Positions 26,245 through 35,726 of a stretch of DNA of 64,000 nt are shown piece after piece. Source of the DNA: Opitutales bacterium (lineage in GTDB: Bacteria; Verrucomicrobiota; Verrucomicrobiia; Opitutales; Opitutaceae); NCBI GenBank assembly GCA_018700525.1, contig JABITN010000074.1, positions 1 to 64,000 of the forward strand, read 5' to 3'. Position numbers and translations under genes: made by a program. Position 1 is the first letter of the stretch, and each line of letters begins with the position of its first letter. The notes beneath the pieces were generated by a model. The model saw only the letters and a list, made by a program, of their open reading frames with translations. It was not told the origin of the DNA and made no database searches.

Positions 26245-27150
26245 CTAAACGCCGGCCTTCGACTCAATTCGACTCATCGCGAAAAGCGATCCAAGTAGGA
26301 TCGCTCCACCAACGACGATACCCATGCCAATCGACTCGGATTCCAAAAACACCGAGGATTCGATGACCCCGCACAAGGGAATCATAAATCGAAACGCCGA
26401 CAACACATTCACGCTGTAACGCTCAATCAATCGATTCCAAATAGTGAACGCAGTCGCCGACAAAATCGCCAGATAAACAGTCACTCCCAGTGTCACCCAA
26501 TTATAATCCTTCGAAAACGCTTCCCACTCAAAAGTGCCTACTACGACAAGCATCGCACCTCCTAAAAACAAAGACAGCGCCGTAATCGAACGACTTCCGA
26601 AACGAGGCGCTACCCGTTTCATGCCGATTGCCCCGAAAGCTCCCATCAAGGTCGACATCAAAAAAGCGATCGTCCCCTGGAAAACATCGCCGCTACCCGC
26701 GCCCGGCGCGTACACCGCTATTGAAATGCCTATCGTGCAGGCCGCCAAGGCCGCCCACTGTTTCCCCGATGGAAACGCTGATTTCAAAAACACCGGCGCC
26801 AACAATACCCACCACAAACTACCCGAACCAACCAACAACGCTCCCAGTGTTCCGCTCGAAACCCGCAGAGCGTAGTAGAAGAATACATACTGCCCAAAAG
26901 TCTGCCCGAGCGTGACCCACATTAAAGCCCCTTTGGGAACCTCACGGAAAACAGAAATTACACTTCGCCTGCAAAACAGCATGACCAGCAAACCCGCCAG
27001 CATGAACCGTGTGCCCGCAAACAACAATTGCTCCCCATAGCTCTCCAAAGCCAAATGAGCGAAACTCAGCTTGATAACCGGAAACGCACTGCCCCATAAC
27101 CCAGCACAAAGCAGGATTTGAAGGTAGAAACTGAGAGGAAGCTTTTTCAC
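26245..27150 (-). CDS. EamA/DMT family transporter
   Basis: A drug/metabolite-transporter superfamily protein of 301 aa with about ten membrane helices in two EamA repeats. The first repeat begins LQILLCAGLWGSAFPVIKLSF and contains GQTFGQYVFFYYALRVSSGTLGALLVGS. The second begins near GTIAFLMSTLMGAFGAIGMKR and ends AFRFMIPLCGVIESSVFLES. The substrate is unknown. It lies between the exported protein and the two SDR genes; all are on the minus strand and may share a sugar-uptake role. Confidence 0.88.
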   Translation of the reverse strand: MKKLPLSFYLQILLCAGLWGSAFPVIKLSFAHLALESYGEQLLFAGTRFMLAGLLVMLFCRRSVISVFREVPKGALMWVTLGQTFGQYVFFYYALRVSSGTLGALLVGSGSLWWVLLAPVFLKSAFPSGKQWAALAACTIGISIAVYAPGAGSGDVFQGTIAFLMSTLMGAFGAIGMKRVAPRFGSRSITALSLFLGGAMLVVVGTFEWEAFSKDYNWVTLGVTVYLAILSATAFTIWNRLIERYSVNVLSAFRFMIPLCGVIESSVFLESESIGMGIVVGGAILLGSLFAMSRIESKAGV

Positions 27151-27234
27151 AAAGATGCAATCGTTCAGTTAATCATAAGGAAATGACCGCTCGGAGATCG
27201 GCCGCGGCCTGTTGAAAAACAATATCGTGTATTC

Positions 27235-27996
27235 TTACCTCAACTGCACAACGCCACCATCGATATCGTAAGCCGCTCCCGTAATAAACGAAGCCTCGTC
27301 ACTGCATAGAAACGCCGCCAACGCTGCAACCTCTTCCGGTTTGCCCATGCGACCCAAAGGCTGATACTCCGAAAGCTTTTCGAACATTTCCGCTTTTGTA
27401 TCCGGATAGTTCTTATCTAAATAATTGTCGACGAACGGCGTATGCACGCGAGCGGGACACAGACAGTTGCAGCGAATTCCTTTATCCACGTAATCCCGAG
27501 CCACCGAAAGCGTCATAGCGAAAGCCGCTCCCTTGCTCATCGAATAAGCGAACCGATCCTGGATACCCAGCTTGCTGGCGATAGACGCCAAATTGAGCAC
27601 AACGCCTCCGCCTTGCTCCCTCATACCAGGAATCGCAGCATGCAAACAGTGATACAGACCCTTTACGTTTACTGTATAGATATTGTCCATCTCTTCCGGC
27701 GTGGCGACTTCCACATTCCCGATCGCGGCAATCCCTGCATTGTTCACCAAAATATCAATACGCCCAACAGCTTTCACCGCAGCTCTAACGCTATCGAGCA
27801 ATGCAACATCTACTTCGAAACATTCAGCCGAACCACCAGCTTCCTTGATCCTTTCGACGACACTTCCGCCGCTTTCCATATCTCGTTCGAATACCGCGAC
27901 ATGAGCCCCTTCCGAGGCGAAGCGAAGCCCAATCGCTTCCCCAATCCCAGAACCCGCACCCGTAACAACAGCTGTCTTATTTACTAACCTTTTCAT
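27235..27996 (-). CDS. SDR oxidoreductase, possible 2-keto-3-deoxy-L-fuconate dehydrogenase
   Basis: A short-chain dehydrogenase of 253 aa. NAD-binding motif TGAGSGIGEAIG, LVNNAGIAA, catalytic Ser in LNLASIASK, and YSMSKGA with Tyr and Lys. The C-terminal region YLDKNYPDTKAEMFEKLSEYQPLGRMGKPEEVAALAAFLCSDEASFITG resembles the SDRs described for oxidation of 2-keto-3-deoxy-L-fuconate. It starts 12 bases after an SDR like L-fucose dehydrogenase, which supports an oxidative L-fucose route. The substrate assignment is by pattern only. Confidence 0.8.
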   Translation of the reverse strand: MKRLVNKTAVVTGAGSGIGEAIGLRFASEGAHVAVFERDMESGGSVVERIKEAGGSAECFEVDVALLDSVRAAVKAVGRIDILVNNAGIAAIGNVEVATPEEMDNIYTVNVKGLYHCLHAAIPGMREQGGGVVLNLASIASKLGIQDRFAYSMSKGAAFAMTLSVARDYVDKGIRCNCLCPARVHTPFVDNYLDKNYPDTKAEMFEKLSEYQPLGRMGKPEEVAALAAFLCSDEASFITGAAYDIDGGVVQLR

Positions 27997-28008
27997 AATA
28001 AAATTCTC

Positions 28009-28794
28009 TTATTGGTGAGTACAACGGCGATCGAAATGCGTGTAACCACCATCTACATACAAAATTTGTCCAGTCGTGTGCGACGAAAGCGACGAGGCTA
28101 CGAAAACCACCGTGTCCGCAATTTCCCGAGACGTGGTCATTCGACTTTCAAGCGGGATCGAATCGCAGATCGCCTTCAACTCTGCCTCCGAATCAGGCTG
28201 CCGTTTTATCCAACGCTTATACAACGGCGTCATCACCTCAGCAGGAATCACGCAATTCGAACGGATTCCAAATTTGGCAAGGTCCAATGCCCATTCGCGA
28301 GTGAGTCCATTCATACCCCCCTTCGATGCCGCGTATCCAGAAGTTCCACCTTGGCCCGTTTCCGCCACCTTAGATCCAATATTCACTATATTTCCGCGGC
28401 TAGCCTTCAACGCTCCCAAACAATGGTGCACCAAGGAATAACACTGAGTCAGGTTCTTTTCCAAAGATTCGCGAAACGCAGCTACCCCTGTTTCTAGATC
28501 CACGCCATCGTTCACGCCCGCATTATTCACCACAATGTCAATACGTCCAAATTCTTCGAGCGTCTGAGCTACTGCATCCTTGACGTTCTCTTCGTTCGTC
28601 ATTTCCGCAAAACGAAAGGCTGCCTTGCCTCCTGCGCTTTTCAGCTCGTCTACGAAGGCTTTACCCTCCTCGCGATTGCGTCCGAAAACAACCGCTATCG
28701 CACCCTCATCGACAAACGATCGCGTAATACCTTCGCCGATCCCCTTGTTTCCGCCGGTAACAATAACAACCTTATCGTTAAGTTTTAAATCCAT
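28009..28794 (-). CDS. SDR oxidoreductase, L-fucose dehydrogenase-like
   Basis: A short-chain dehydrogenase of 261 aa. Motifs are TGGNKGIGEGI, NNAGVND, VNIGSKVAETGQGGTSGYAASKGG (catalytic Ser-Tyr-Lys) and LTREWALDLAKFGIRSNCVIPAEVMTPLY. The late part IPLESRMTTSREIADTVVFVASSLSSHTTGQILYVDGGYTHFDR is what I recall for L-fucose dehydrogenases. It is followed at once by a KDF-dehydrogenase-like SDR. Lactonase, dehydratase and aldolase genes of the pathway are not in the window. The SDR call is firm; the substrate is moderate. Confidence 0.82.
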   Translation of the reverse strand: MDLKLNDKVVIVTGGNKGIGEGITRSFVDEGAIAVVFGRNREEGKAFVDELKSAGGKAAFRFAEMTNEENVKDAVAQTLEEFGRIDIVVNNAGVNDGVDLETGVAAFRESLEKNLTQCYSLVHHCLGALKASRGNIVNIGSKVAETGQGGTSGYAASKGGMNGLTREWALDLAKFGIRSNCVIPAEVMTPLYKRWIKRQPDSEAELKAICDSIPLESRMTTSREIADTVVFVASSLSSHTTGQILYVDGGYTHFDRRCTHQ

Positions 28795-29005
28795 AAAATA
28801 CCCTTATCAATCGTCTATTAAAATCAAGCAAACCTTTATCAATCCAATTTAATCAAACAATAAACCTAGCAAGCTGCTGGGAATCAATCAAGCGAACCAA
28901 GGTAATCAAAGGGTAGCTGCCGCTACCATCACTAGCAACGAACCACACGGCACGGTGCAAGCGCTGGACCTACGAGCTTCAAATAAACGAACTCCCCAAA
29001 GAAAA

Positions 29006-30388
29006 TCAATTCCCAGGAAAGGGGGTCTCCATTAACGCATTGCGACCGGCTTCCGTGTCCAAGGCTGCTCCCCGGTCATGCTGCTCCTTCATCCATTTAA
29101 GCAATTCCCCGCGCAGGTGCTGCTTAACGGATACATATTCAGGATTATCCGACAAGTTATTCGTCTCATAATTATCGATACCCAATCGATAAAGCTCTTC
29201 CTCCGGTCGTTGAACATACTTAGCCGCTAGAGCCTTCGCTCGCTTGTCGCCAGCCTGAGCAGCTTTCTCCAGCTCGACCCACCACACGAGTCTCGAATTC
29301 TCGACCATAATATGCTTTTCATGGTACTTCGCTTCAGGCTTCAAATTCCACAAATAGTGAAATTGTCCGTCGTTGATCGACCGGATCGGATAGGGCTCTC
29401 CCTCCGGTATATTGTTATGAAGCCCGTACACGAACTTTCTATGTCCTTCCGTTCGACCCTCTAGCACCGAAAGAAAACTCTTCCCATCCAAGTCGTAGCC
29501 ACCCACCTCGCCACCAGCGGCATCTATAAATGTCGGCACGACATCCGCCATCTGAATCAAGGCATCCGTCTTGGATCCCGCTTCAACATGCCCCGGCCAG
29601 CGAGCGACAAACGCAGTATGCACGCCCATATTCCAATTGGACCATTTAGAAAACCCTAGTGCCCATCCTTGCTCCGACGAGAAAACAACCAAGGTATTAT
29701 CCGCCTTCCCCGATTTCTCCAACACCTCCAAGGTCCTTCCGACCTGTGCGTCCAAAGCCGCAACTTCCGCATAATAGCGGGTCATAACCTCGCGCGTCTT
29801 CGGATTGTCATGCTGGGTCGGCGATAACGTTATCGCCTCCGCATCGAATTGCGACGCATCGCCTTCCGTCCAAGCTGCATGGGCATTCTGGGAGCAAACG
29901 AACAAACAGAACGGCTCCTCTCCATCCTGTCCCATAAAACGCTCCATTCCTTTCCAATTCAATCGTTGGCTCTTGACCGCCCCATCGCTCAACAACTCGA
30001 ATGGAAACGTCTTTGCAGGCGAAGCATGCTTCTTGCCCGTCAATCCCACTCGATAGCCGAGATCGCCCAAATAGTGGCAGACACTTTTCGTGCCAGGTCG
30101 AGCCGAAGAGTGGTTCGACGCAACGCCATTGCGAACTGGATACAAGCCCGTATAGAGCTCTGCCCGAAACGGAGCGCACATCGCCACCGCGCTATAGGCC
30201 TGATTGAACTGAATGCCTTGCGAGGCCAATCGATCGATATGCGGCGTTGCTACATTCTCCCCGCCATAACAACCAATCGAATCGTAGTTCACATCGTCCG
30301 CCAAAATAAATACGATATTCGGCTTTTGCGAAAACGCTAAGCTAGACAAAATTAAAACAACGGGGATACATAACCAGATCTCTCTCAT
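29006..30388 (-). CDS. Family S1 sulfatase with C-A-P-F-R signature
   Basis: Secreted sulfatase of about 460 aa from ATG 30388 (MREIWLCIPVVLILSSLAFS); an upstream in-frame ATG at 30421 adds 11 residues. Metal site FILADDVNYDSIGCYGG. The formylglycine signature is C71-A-P-F-R followed by AELYTGLYPVRNG: the core CxPxR needed by formylglycine-generating enzyme is kept, but the usual Ser/Thr is Phe. Later blocks are GKKHASPAKTFPFE, FVCSQNAHAAW, VVFSSEQGWALGFSKWSNW (SEQG in place of SDNG) and MEDIUM-length tail. It belongs to a distinct sulfatase subfamily. Activity is likely but less certain than for its neighbours. Confidence 0.9.
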   Translation of the reverse strand: MREIWLCIPVVLILSSLAFSQKPNIVFILADDVNYDSIGCYGGENVATPHIDRLASQGIQFNQAYSAVAMCAPFRAELYTGLYPVRNGVASNHSSARPGTKSVCHYLGDLGYRVGLTGKKHASPAKTFPFELLSDGAVKSQRLNWKGMERFMGQDGEEPFCLFVCSQNAHAAWTEGDASQFDAEAITLSPTQHDNPKTREVMTRYYAEVAALDAQVGRTLEVLEKSGKADNTLVVFSSEQGWALGFSKWSNWNMGVHTAFVARWPGHVEAGSKTDALIQMADVVPTFIDAAGGEVGGYDLDGKSFLSVLEGRTEGHRKFVYGLHNNIPEGEPYPIRSINDGQFHYLWNLKPEAKYHEKHIMVENSRLVWWVELEKAAQAGDKRAKALAAKYVQRPEEELYRLGIDNYETNNLSDNPEYVSVKQHLRGELLKWMKEQHDRGAALDTEAGRNALMETPFPGN

Positions 30389-30474
30389 TGAAAAAGTATC
30401 ATCCACAATTCCCCAAACCAATCAATCCATTATCCATCGATAGAAATTTCTCGTAATAGTCTCTTCATTAATCT

Positions 30475-30554
30475 GTAGGATCGGGTTTACCCCGCGATAG
30501 CATAGGCTTGAATGGGTTACGATATGATTGATCGCGGGATTAACCCGATCCTAC
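30475..30554. repeat. Palindromic repeat family, copy 2
   Basis: Arms of 24 bases at 30475-30498 (starting GTAGGATCGGGTTTACCCCG) and 30531-30554 pair at 22 of 24 positions around a 32-base centre. The left arm is nearly the same as that of the copy at 25623. It lies between two minus-strand sulfatase genes. The size and structure suit a non-autonomous palindromic element. Confidence 0.65.
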
Positions 30555-30578
30555 ATCTAATATCAACGTAAACCCTCA

Positions 30579-32051
30579 CTATCGATCATTCAACCGACTC
30601 TTAAACCACTCTCTCGCTTGGCGATGACTCGGCGAAGACGCTAGATTCGTCGATTCTTCAGGGTCAAGCTCATAGTCGTACAATTCCCGAGCGACGACTT
30701 TTCCTTTTCTTTCTCCCTTATAGAAATCTTTCTGGATCCATTCGACGTAGCGATAGCGTTCCGACCGATACGCATAGCCCATCAGGTGTTTTCCTTCATG
30801 CTTTCTTGGATACTGGCTGCGAGCGAACTCCCTAACACTCGATTTCGAGCCATCCATCAATGGTGCCAACGACACGCCATCTAAGTCCGATGGCGTCGGC
30901 AGCCCCGCAAGGGAACATAATGTTGGAAAGATATCGAGGAACTCCGTTGGCGAATCCGTCTTCACTCCCTCCGGCATCCCTGGAGCGGAAATAATCAGCG
31001 GGGCCCGCGTTGCCTGCTCGTAATTGGTATGTTTGCAAAAGATCCCGTGGTCGCCGAGATGGAAACCATGGTCGCCCCACAAAACGATGATTGTATTGTC
31101 GACGACTCCCGCCGTATCGACAGCATCGAGCATTCGACCGACTTGAGCATCCACAAACGCCACCGTCGCATAGTATCCATGAATCAACTCCAACTGCTTC
31201 TCGTCGGGAATCGGCCCCTTCAAAGGAATATCCGTATAACCATTACGCAGCTCGCCTGAATTATGAAAGCTAAACATCGGACTCTCCGACGAGACATCCC
31301 GGTAGTCAGGCAACGCAAAATCACTCCGCTCCCAAAGGTCCCAATACCGCTTCGGGGCGTTAAATGGCAAATGCGGCCGCGAAAATCCAAGTCCAAGAAA
31401 AAACGGATCGCCCGCCTTAACCCGATTCTCTAATTCCGCGATCGCCTGGCTGCATGAATGATAGTCTTTGTAAACCATATCCGGAACGTCCGCATTTTCA
31501 GTCGAAGGCCGCTTGAGCGTATCACGCTTATCCAAAGGAACCCGTCCGCTACTGTAGCTCTCGTTCGCGTACATCGACCCAGAGCCAGTTAACATGTAAG
31601 GCCGACTCCAAGAGATCGCGTCCTGCTTTCCCCAACTATCCACGCACCGCCCATCGAAGAGCTTTCCAACGCCAATAGTATAATAGCCATTTTGCTTAAA
31701 ATGCTGCGGCAACGTGAAAATGTCCGGATTTCGATCCCGCATCTTCGTATTGAGATCCCAAACCTGCGTACGATCCGGCAACCAACCCGTCAGCAAACTC
31801 GCCCGAGTCGGGCCGCACACCGCTTGCTGACAATGGTTGTTCGAAAAGACCATCCCCCTCGAAGCCAAACGATCCATATTCGGAGTCTTCGCCATCCGAT
31901 CGCCGAAACAACCCAGCGCTGGCTTCAAATCATCCAAGGCAATGAATACGACATTCGGACGAGCAGCGCCGCAGAATCCGGTCATCGACGCTCCCAGAGT
32001 CATCAAAAAGAGCGACGCCATCCAGCGCCTAGAGTATCGCAGGGTTTTCAT
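30579..32051 (-). CDS. Family S1 sulfatase, iduronate-2-sulfatase-like
   Basis: Secreted sulfatase of 490 aa. The signal peptide ends near GFCGAA. Metal site FIALDDLKPALGCFGD. Formylglycine signature C79-G-P-T-R, then ASLLTGWLPDRTQVWDL. QHFKQNGYYTIGVGKLF, FFLGLGFSRPHLPFNAPKRYWDLW and LWGDHGFHLGDHG are hallmarks of the iduronate-2-sulfatase-like group, which also acts on other uronate or fucose sulfates in marine bacteria. The C-terminus has LYDYELDPEESTNLA. It is probably upstream of the sulfatase at 29006 in the same orientation, separated by a palindromic repeat. Confidence 0.94.
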   Translation of the reverse strand: MKTLRYSRRWMASLFLMTLGASMTGFCGAARPNVVFIALDDLKPALGCFGDRMAKTPNMDRLASRGMVFSNNHCQQAVCGPTRASLLTGWLPDRTQVWDLNTKMRDRNPDIFTLPQHFKQNGYYTIGVGKLFDGRCVDSWGKQDAISWSRPYMLTGSGSMYANESYSSGRVPLDKRDTLKRPSTENADVPDMVYKDYHSCSQAIAELENRVKAGDPFFLGLGFSRPHLPFNAPKRYWDLWERSDFALPDYRDVSSESPMFSFHNSGELRNGYTDIPLKGPIPDEKQLELIHGYYATVAFVDAQVGRMLDAVDTAGVVDNTIIVLWGDHGFHLGDHGIFCKHTNYEQATRAPLIISAPGMPEGVKTDSPTEFLDIFPTLCSLAGLPTPSDLDGVSLAPLMDGSKSSVREFARSQYPRKHEGKHLMGYAYRSERYRYVEWIQKDFYKGERKGKVVARELYDYELDPEESTNLASSPSHRQAREWFKSRLNDR

Positions 32052-32206
32052 AGAACGCAGAGCTTCTACAAAGACCTAAACGAAATCAATCCCAGCCGAA
32101 CCCTACAGGTGTGTGATTTTTCTGACTTATCATTTGCTTTCCCCACCCGAGCCGTCCTTACTTGCTTCCCTTTACCGCCAATTCAACGATTTTCCATCCG
32201 TTAATC

Positions 32207-32983
32207 ATGCCCTTTCACTGTCGCAAGCCAATCCTAGCCAGTCTCGCGCTTCTGTCCGCGAGCTTCATGCTAATCGCCGATCAAACTCCCGAACTCCCCG
32301 AAGGCTACAGCTTGCAATACGAGCAAATTTTCCAATCCAAGAAGTCAATCGAAGGCTTCATGATCACCGATCGCTCGGCCTGGAACCTGCTCAAGAAAGA
32401 CGGTAATACAGTCCTAGCCCTCGAAGGAAAGAGTGACTACGAGCCTCCCCATCGCTCTCCCTACAATATCGCCCTGATCAAAGGGCTGACTTTTGGCGAT
32501 TTCGTTATGGACGTCGACATCCTACAAAGCGGCGTAAAAGGAACGCCGATCGCCCAGTTCATGAGAGAGAATCCCGACCCGACCAAGGCAGGCGGTTATG
32601 CTCACCGCGATCATTGCTTTTTCTTCGGCTTCGAGGATCCCTCCCACTACATGTACATTCACATCGCCAAAACCGGCGACAACAATGCCCACAACGTTTT
32701 CGTGGTTAACGAATCCCCCAGAACTCCGATTACCGATTTTCGCACGGTCGGCGTCGATTGGGGCGTCGAAGTATGGCGCAAAATCCGAATCGTGAGAAAC
32801 ACGGCGAAAGGCACCGTTGCTCTGTACTTCGACGACATGCTCACTCCCATCATGATCGCCGACGACGTTCCTTTCGAGCAAGGATTCATCGGTTTCGGCT
32901 CCTTCGACGACATCGGCTGGGTCGACAACATCAAGATCTGGGCGCCCGAGTCCAAAAAAGACAACCGAACCTTCTTCGAATAA
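32207..32983 (+). CDS. Secreted LamG/DUF1080-like beta-sandwich protein
   Basis: A 258-aa exported protein from ATG 32207; an in-frame ATG at 32162 adds 15 residues. The signal is ILASLALLSASFMLIADQ. The mature part (RSAWNLLKKDGNTVLALEGKSDY..., GDFVMDVDILQS, HCFFFGFEDPSHYMYIHIA, IRIVRNTAKGTVALYFDD, GFIGFGSFDDIGWVDNIKIW) follows the pattern of concanavalin-like laminin-G/DUF1080 folds. I infer carbohydrate binding or cleavage. It is near a TIM-barrel isomerase and a Gfo/Idh gene. Confidence 0.75.
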   Translation: MPFHCRKPILASLALLSASFMLIADQTPELPEGYSLQYEQIFQSKKSIEGFMITDRSAWNLLKKDGNTVLALEGKSDYEPPHRSPYNIALIKGLTFGDFVMDVDILQSGVKGTPIAQFMRENPDPTKAGGYAHRDHCFFFGFEDPSHYMYIHIAKTGDNNAHNVFVVNESPRTPITDFRTVGVDWGVEVWRKIRIVRNTAKGTVALYFDDMLTPIMIADDVPFEQGFIGFGSFDDIGWVDNIKIWAPESKKDNRTFFE

Positions 32984-33090
32984 TTCTTTTCACCCGCAGA
33001 ACCTCCTCGCATTCACGAGTGACTCTAAACCCTAAGAATCAGAGTTCATCTGCGTGATCTAAGGGCAAATAAAACCCTTTTGTTTCCTCT

Positions 33091-33918
33091 ATGAAATTTG
33101 CCATCTGCAATGAGACCTATCAAGGCTGGAGCCTTGCAGACACTTGCGCCAGCGCCGCCGCTACCGGTTACCAAGGCCTCGAAATCGCCCCCTTCACACT
33201 CAAGGAAGATCCACGGGACCTCACCCTTTCCGAAGCGAAATCGATGGGCGCCATCGTTCGCGACCACGGCCTGGAAGTCGTCGGACTGCATTGGCTCCTC
33301 GTCAAACCGGACGGAATGCACCTAACGACTGCCGACAATTCCATTCGTCAAAAGACTCTCGATTTCGGCAAGCACCTCGCCGACGTCTGTGCCGCAATGG
33401 GCGGTAAGGTCATGGTTTGGGGTAGCCCCAAACAGCGCAATTTGGATACGGCCGATTCCTACGAAGCGGCCGCCGGGCGAGCCGCCGAAATGCTCCGATC
33501 GCTCGGCGAGCATTGCGAGTCGTTTGGCGTATCCGTAGCTATGGAACCGCTCGGAACCAACGAAACGAATTTTCTCACTTCCGCAGCCGAAACCATTGAG
33601 CTGATCAAGCGTATTGATCACCAAAACATCCAGCTCCACCTGGACGTTAAAGCCATGAGCACAGAAGGCGGACCCATACCGGACATCATCAGCGCCAGCC
33701 GCGACTACACCATTCATTTTCACGCCAACGACCCGAACCTGCAAGGACCCGGCATGGGCGATCTCGACTTCCAGCCGATCGCCAACGCCCTATCCGCCAC
33801 AGGCTACGACCAATGGGTTTCGGTAGAAGTTTTCGACTATGCTCCCGGAGCGGAGAATATCGCTCGAACCAGCCTCCAAAATCTCAATACCTACTTTAAC
33901 AAAGTACACACACTATGA
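33091..33918 (+). CDS. Sugar phosphate isomerase/epimerase (xylose isomerase-like TIM barrel)
   Basis: A cytoplasmic TIM-barrel protein of 275 aa without a signal peptide. Landmarks are [65 protein letters not shown] with the metal-ligand Glu, and [42 protein letters not shown]. The divalent metal site Glu-Asp-His-Glu is complete. Its last four bases overlap the start of the next gene (ATGA), an Nramp-like transporter. A sugar or polyol role is likely; the substrate is unknown. Confidence 0.88.
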   Translation: MKFAICNETYQGWSLADTCASAAATGYQGLEIAPFTLKEDPRDLTLSEAKSMGAIVRDHGLEVVGLHWLLVKPDGMHLTTADNSIRQKTLDFGKHLADVCAAMGGKVMVWGSPKQRNLDTADSYEAAAGRAAEMLRSLGEHCESFGVSVAMEPLGTNETNFLTSAAETIELIKRIDHQNIQLHLDVKAMSTEGGPIPDIISASRDYTIHFHANDPNLQGPGMGDLDFQPIANALSATGYDQWVSVEVFDYAPGAENIARTSLQNLNTYFNKVHTL

Positions 33919-35522
33919 GCTCAGATCAACAAGACCAAGAAACTGCTTTGCTAACCGAAGCTGAAGGAGCCCCTCTCCTCAAGAAACTAGGAATCTACAC
34001 ACGCCTTTCCGGCCCCGGATGGATGCAAGGAGCCATCACCCTTGGCGGCGGCTCTCTAGCCGGTGCTCTTTACTTAGGAGTAATCGCCGGCTTCGGACTG
34101 CTCTGGCTTCAGCCCCTGGCCATGATTTGCGGCATCATCATGCTATCCGCCATCGCCTATGTGACGCTGTCGACGCAAAAAGCGCCTTTCGGGCTAGTCA
34201 ACCAACATCTCTCCCCAGCCTTGGGCTGGGCGTGGATGATCGCCACCATCATGGCCAATGTCGTCTGGAGTATGCCTCAGTTCAACCTCGGACGCGCCGC
34301 CATCCAGCAAAATCTTTTGCCTGCGGTAGGCGACAGCAACGGCTCGACCGCAATCATCTGTGTCATCTTTTTCGCGATAGCCTTCTACGTCAACACGCTC
34401 TACGAATCGGAAGGAAAGGGAGCCAAAACCTTCGACACGATCATCAAAATCATGGTCGGGCTCATCGTACTCTCGTTCTTCGCTGTCGTCATTACACTAG
34501 CGACCAGCGGCGACCTGGACTGGGGTGCCATCCTTGGCGGCCTCATCCCCGACCCCTCTCTCCTCTTAACGCCTGCTGCCAGTTATGCCGACCTCATCGC
34601 CCAGTCCACTCAACCCGAATGGTGGACTGCCAAAATCACCGACGAGCAACGCGACATTATCATCACGGCCTTCGGCACTGCAGTCGGTATCAACATGACG
34701 TGGCTGCTGCCCTATTCCTTACTTAAGAAACGCTGGGGCAAAGTTCAGCGCGGCTTCTCGATCTTCGACCTCTCAATCGGTCTTTTCATTCCCTTCTTCC
34801 TCGCCACGAGCTGCGTCGTGATTGCAGCGGCGTCCCAATTCCACACGCAGACCGGCGATGTCGATCCGAACTCCCCAGCCGCTGCAGGAACGATCGCCCA
34901 ACTCGTAGCAGACCACCCGGGCGCTACCAACGCTGTCGATCTCGAACTCGCCCTCACCTTGGTCAAACGGGACAATTTCCAGCTCGCCACCACGCTCGAA
35001 CCGCTCGCAGGAAAAATCGTCTCCCAGTCGATTTTCGGCTTTGGCGTTGTCGGAATGGCCTTGTCCACGATTATCATTCTCATGCTCATCAACGGACTCG
35101 CGTTCCAGGAGCTGCTCGGAAAACCGGGCGACAAGAAGACCTATTACATCGGTTGCGCGGTATCCGGAATCGCGGGATTCATCGGCCCCTTCGTCTGGTC
35201 CGGAGCATCCGCAGCTCTGGCGATCCCAACGTCCGTCATCGGAGGGTCGCTCATTCCCATCGCCTACTTCACTTTCTTTCTCATGATGAATTCCAAGAAG
35301 GTCCTGGGTGAACATCGTCCCGAAGGAACCGCCCGCGTGATCTGGAACATGCTGATGGGCGTCGCAACCGGAATCGCTACTTTAGGATCGATTTGGGTGC
35401 TATCTGGAAAAGCTCACTTCAATAGCTGGCATGGCATGATCCCCGCAGCGGGACTCGCCATATTGATCGTACTGCTCATCGTAGGAACCTTCTCGTTCAT
35501 CAAAAACGAACGGAAAGCGTAA
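33915..35522 (+). CDS. Nramp-related membrane transporter lacking the canonical metal-site motifs
   Basis: A 535-aa integral membrane protein with about eleven helices. The first helix region [35 protein letters not shown] aligns by pattern with the Nramp first helix, but the hallmark DPGN is replaced by LGGGS. The sixth-helix region [19 protein letters not shown] stands where Nramp has MPH, here LPY. The periplasmic insertion near residues 290-350 is longer than usual. The gene is translationally coupled to a metal-dependent isomerase. Without the metal-ligand residues it may carry something other than Mn2+/Fe2+; a sugar-linked substrate or a divergent cation are both possible. The family call is moderate. 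Confidence 0.7.
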   Translation: MSSDQQDQETALLTEAEGAPLLKKLGIYTRLSGPGWMQGAITLGGGSLAGALYLGVIAGFGLLWLQPLAMICGIIMLSAIAYVTLSTQKAPFGLVNQHLSPALGWAWMIATIMANVVWSMPQFNLGRAAIQQNLLPAVGDSNGSTAIICVIFFAIAFYVNTLYESEGKGAKTFDTIIKIMVGLIVLSFFAVVITLATSGDLDWGAILGGLIPDPSLLLTPAASYADLIAQSTQPEWWTAKITDEQRDIIITAFGTAVGINMTWLLPYSLLKKRWGKVQRGFSIFDLSIGLFIPFFLATSCVVIAAASQFHTQTGDVDPNSPAAAGTIAQLVADHPGATNAVDLELALTLVKRDNFQLATTLEPLAGKIVSQSIFGFGVVGMALSTIIILMLINGLAFQELLGKPGDKKTYYIGCAVSGIAGFIGPFVWSGASAALAIPTSVIGGSLIPIAYFTFFLMMNSKKVLGEHRPEGTARVIWNMLMGVATGIATLGSIWVLSGKAHFNSWHGMIPAAGLAILIVLLIVGTFSFIKNERKA

Positions 35523-35540
35523 GTAAACAGACAAAAGCAT

Positions 35541-35562
35541 GGCGGCTTATCCTCAAGCCGCC
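35541..35562 (+). terminator. Stem-loop after the Nramp-like gene
   Basis: GGCGGCTT, loop ATCCTC, AAGCCGCC: an 8-bp perfect stem 18 bases after the stop codon. No T tract follows, so it is a weak terminator or an mRNA 3' stabiliser. Confidence 0.5.
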
Positions 35563-35726
35563 GAAACTCAACCTAGAGAGTTCCACCCATAGATTTCGTG
35601 CAACACACAGAGAGTCGATCACTCGCGATCTGCGTTATCCATATCATCCGCTGTTGAAAACGGAAAGCCACATAGGTTGTATCCATTAACTCAATTCGCG
35701 GTTAGGTTTAACATTCAATATTCTTT

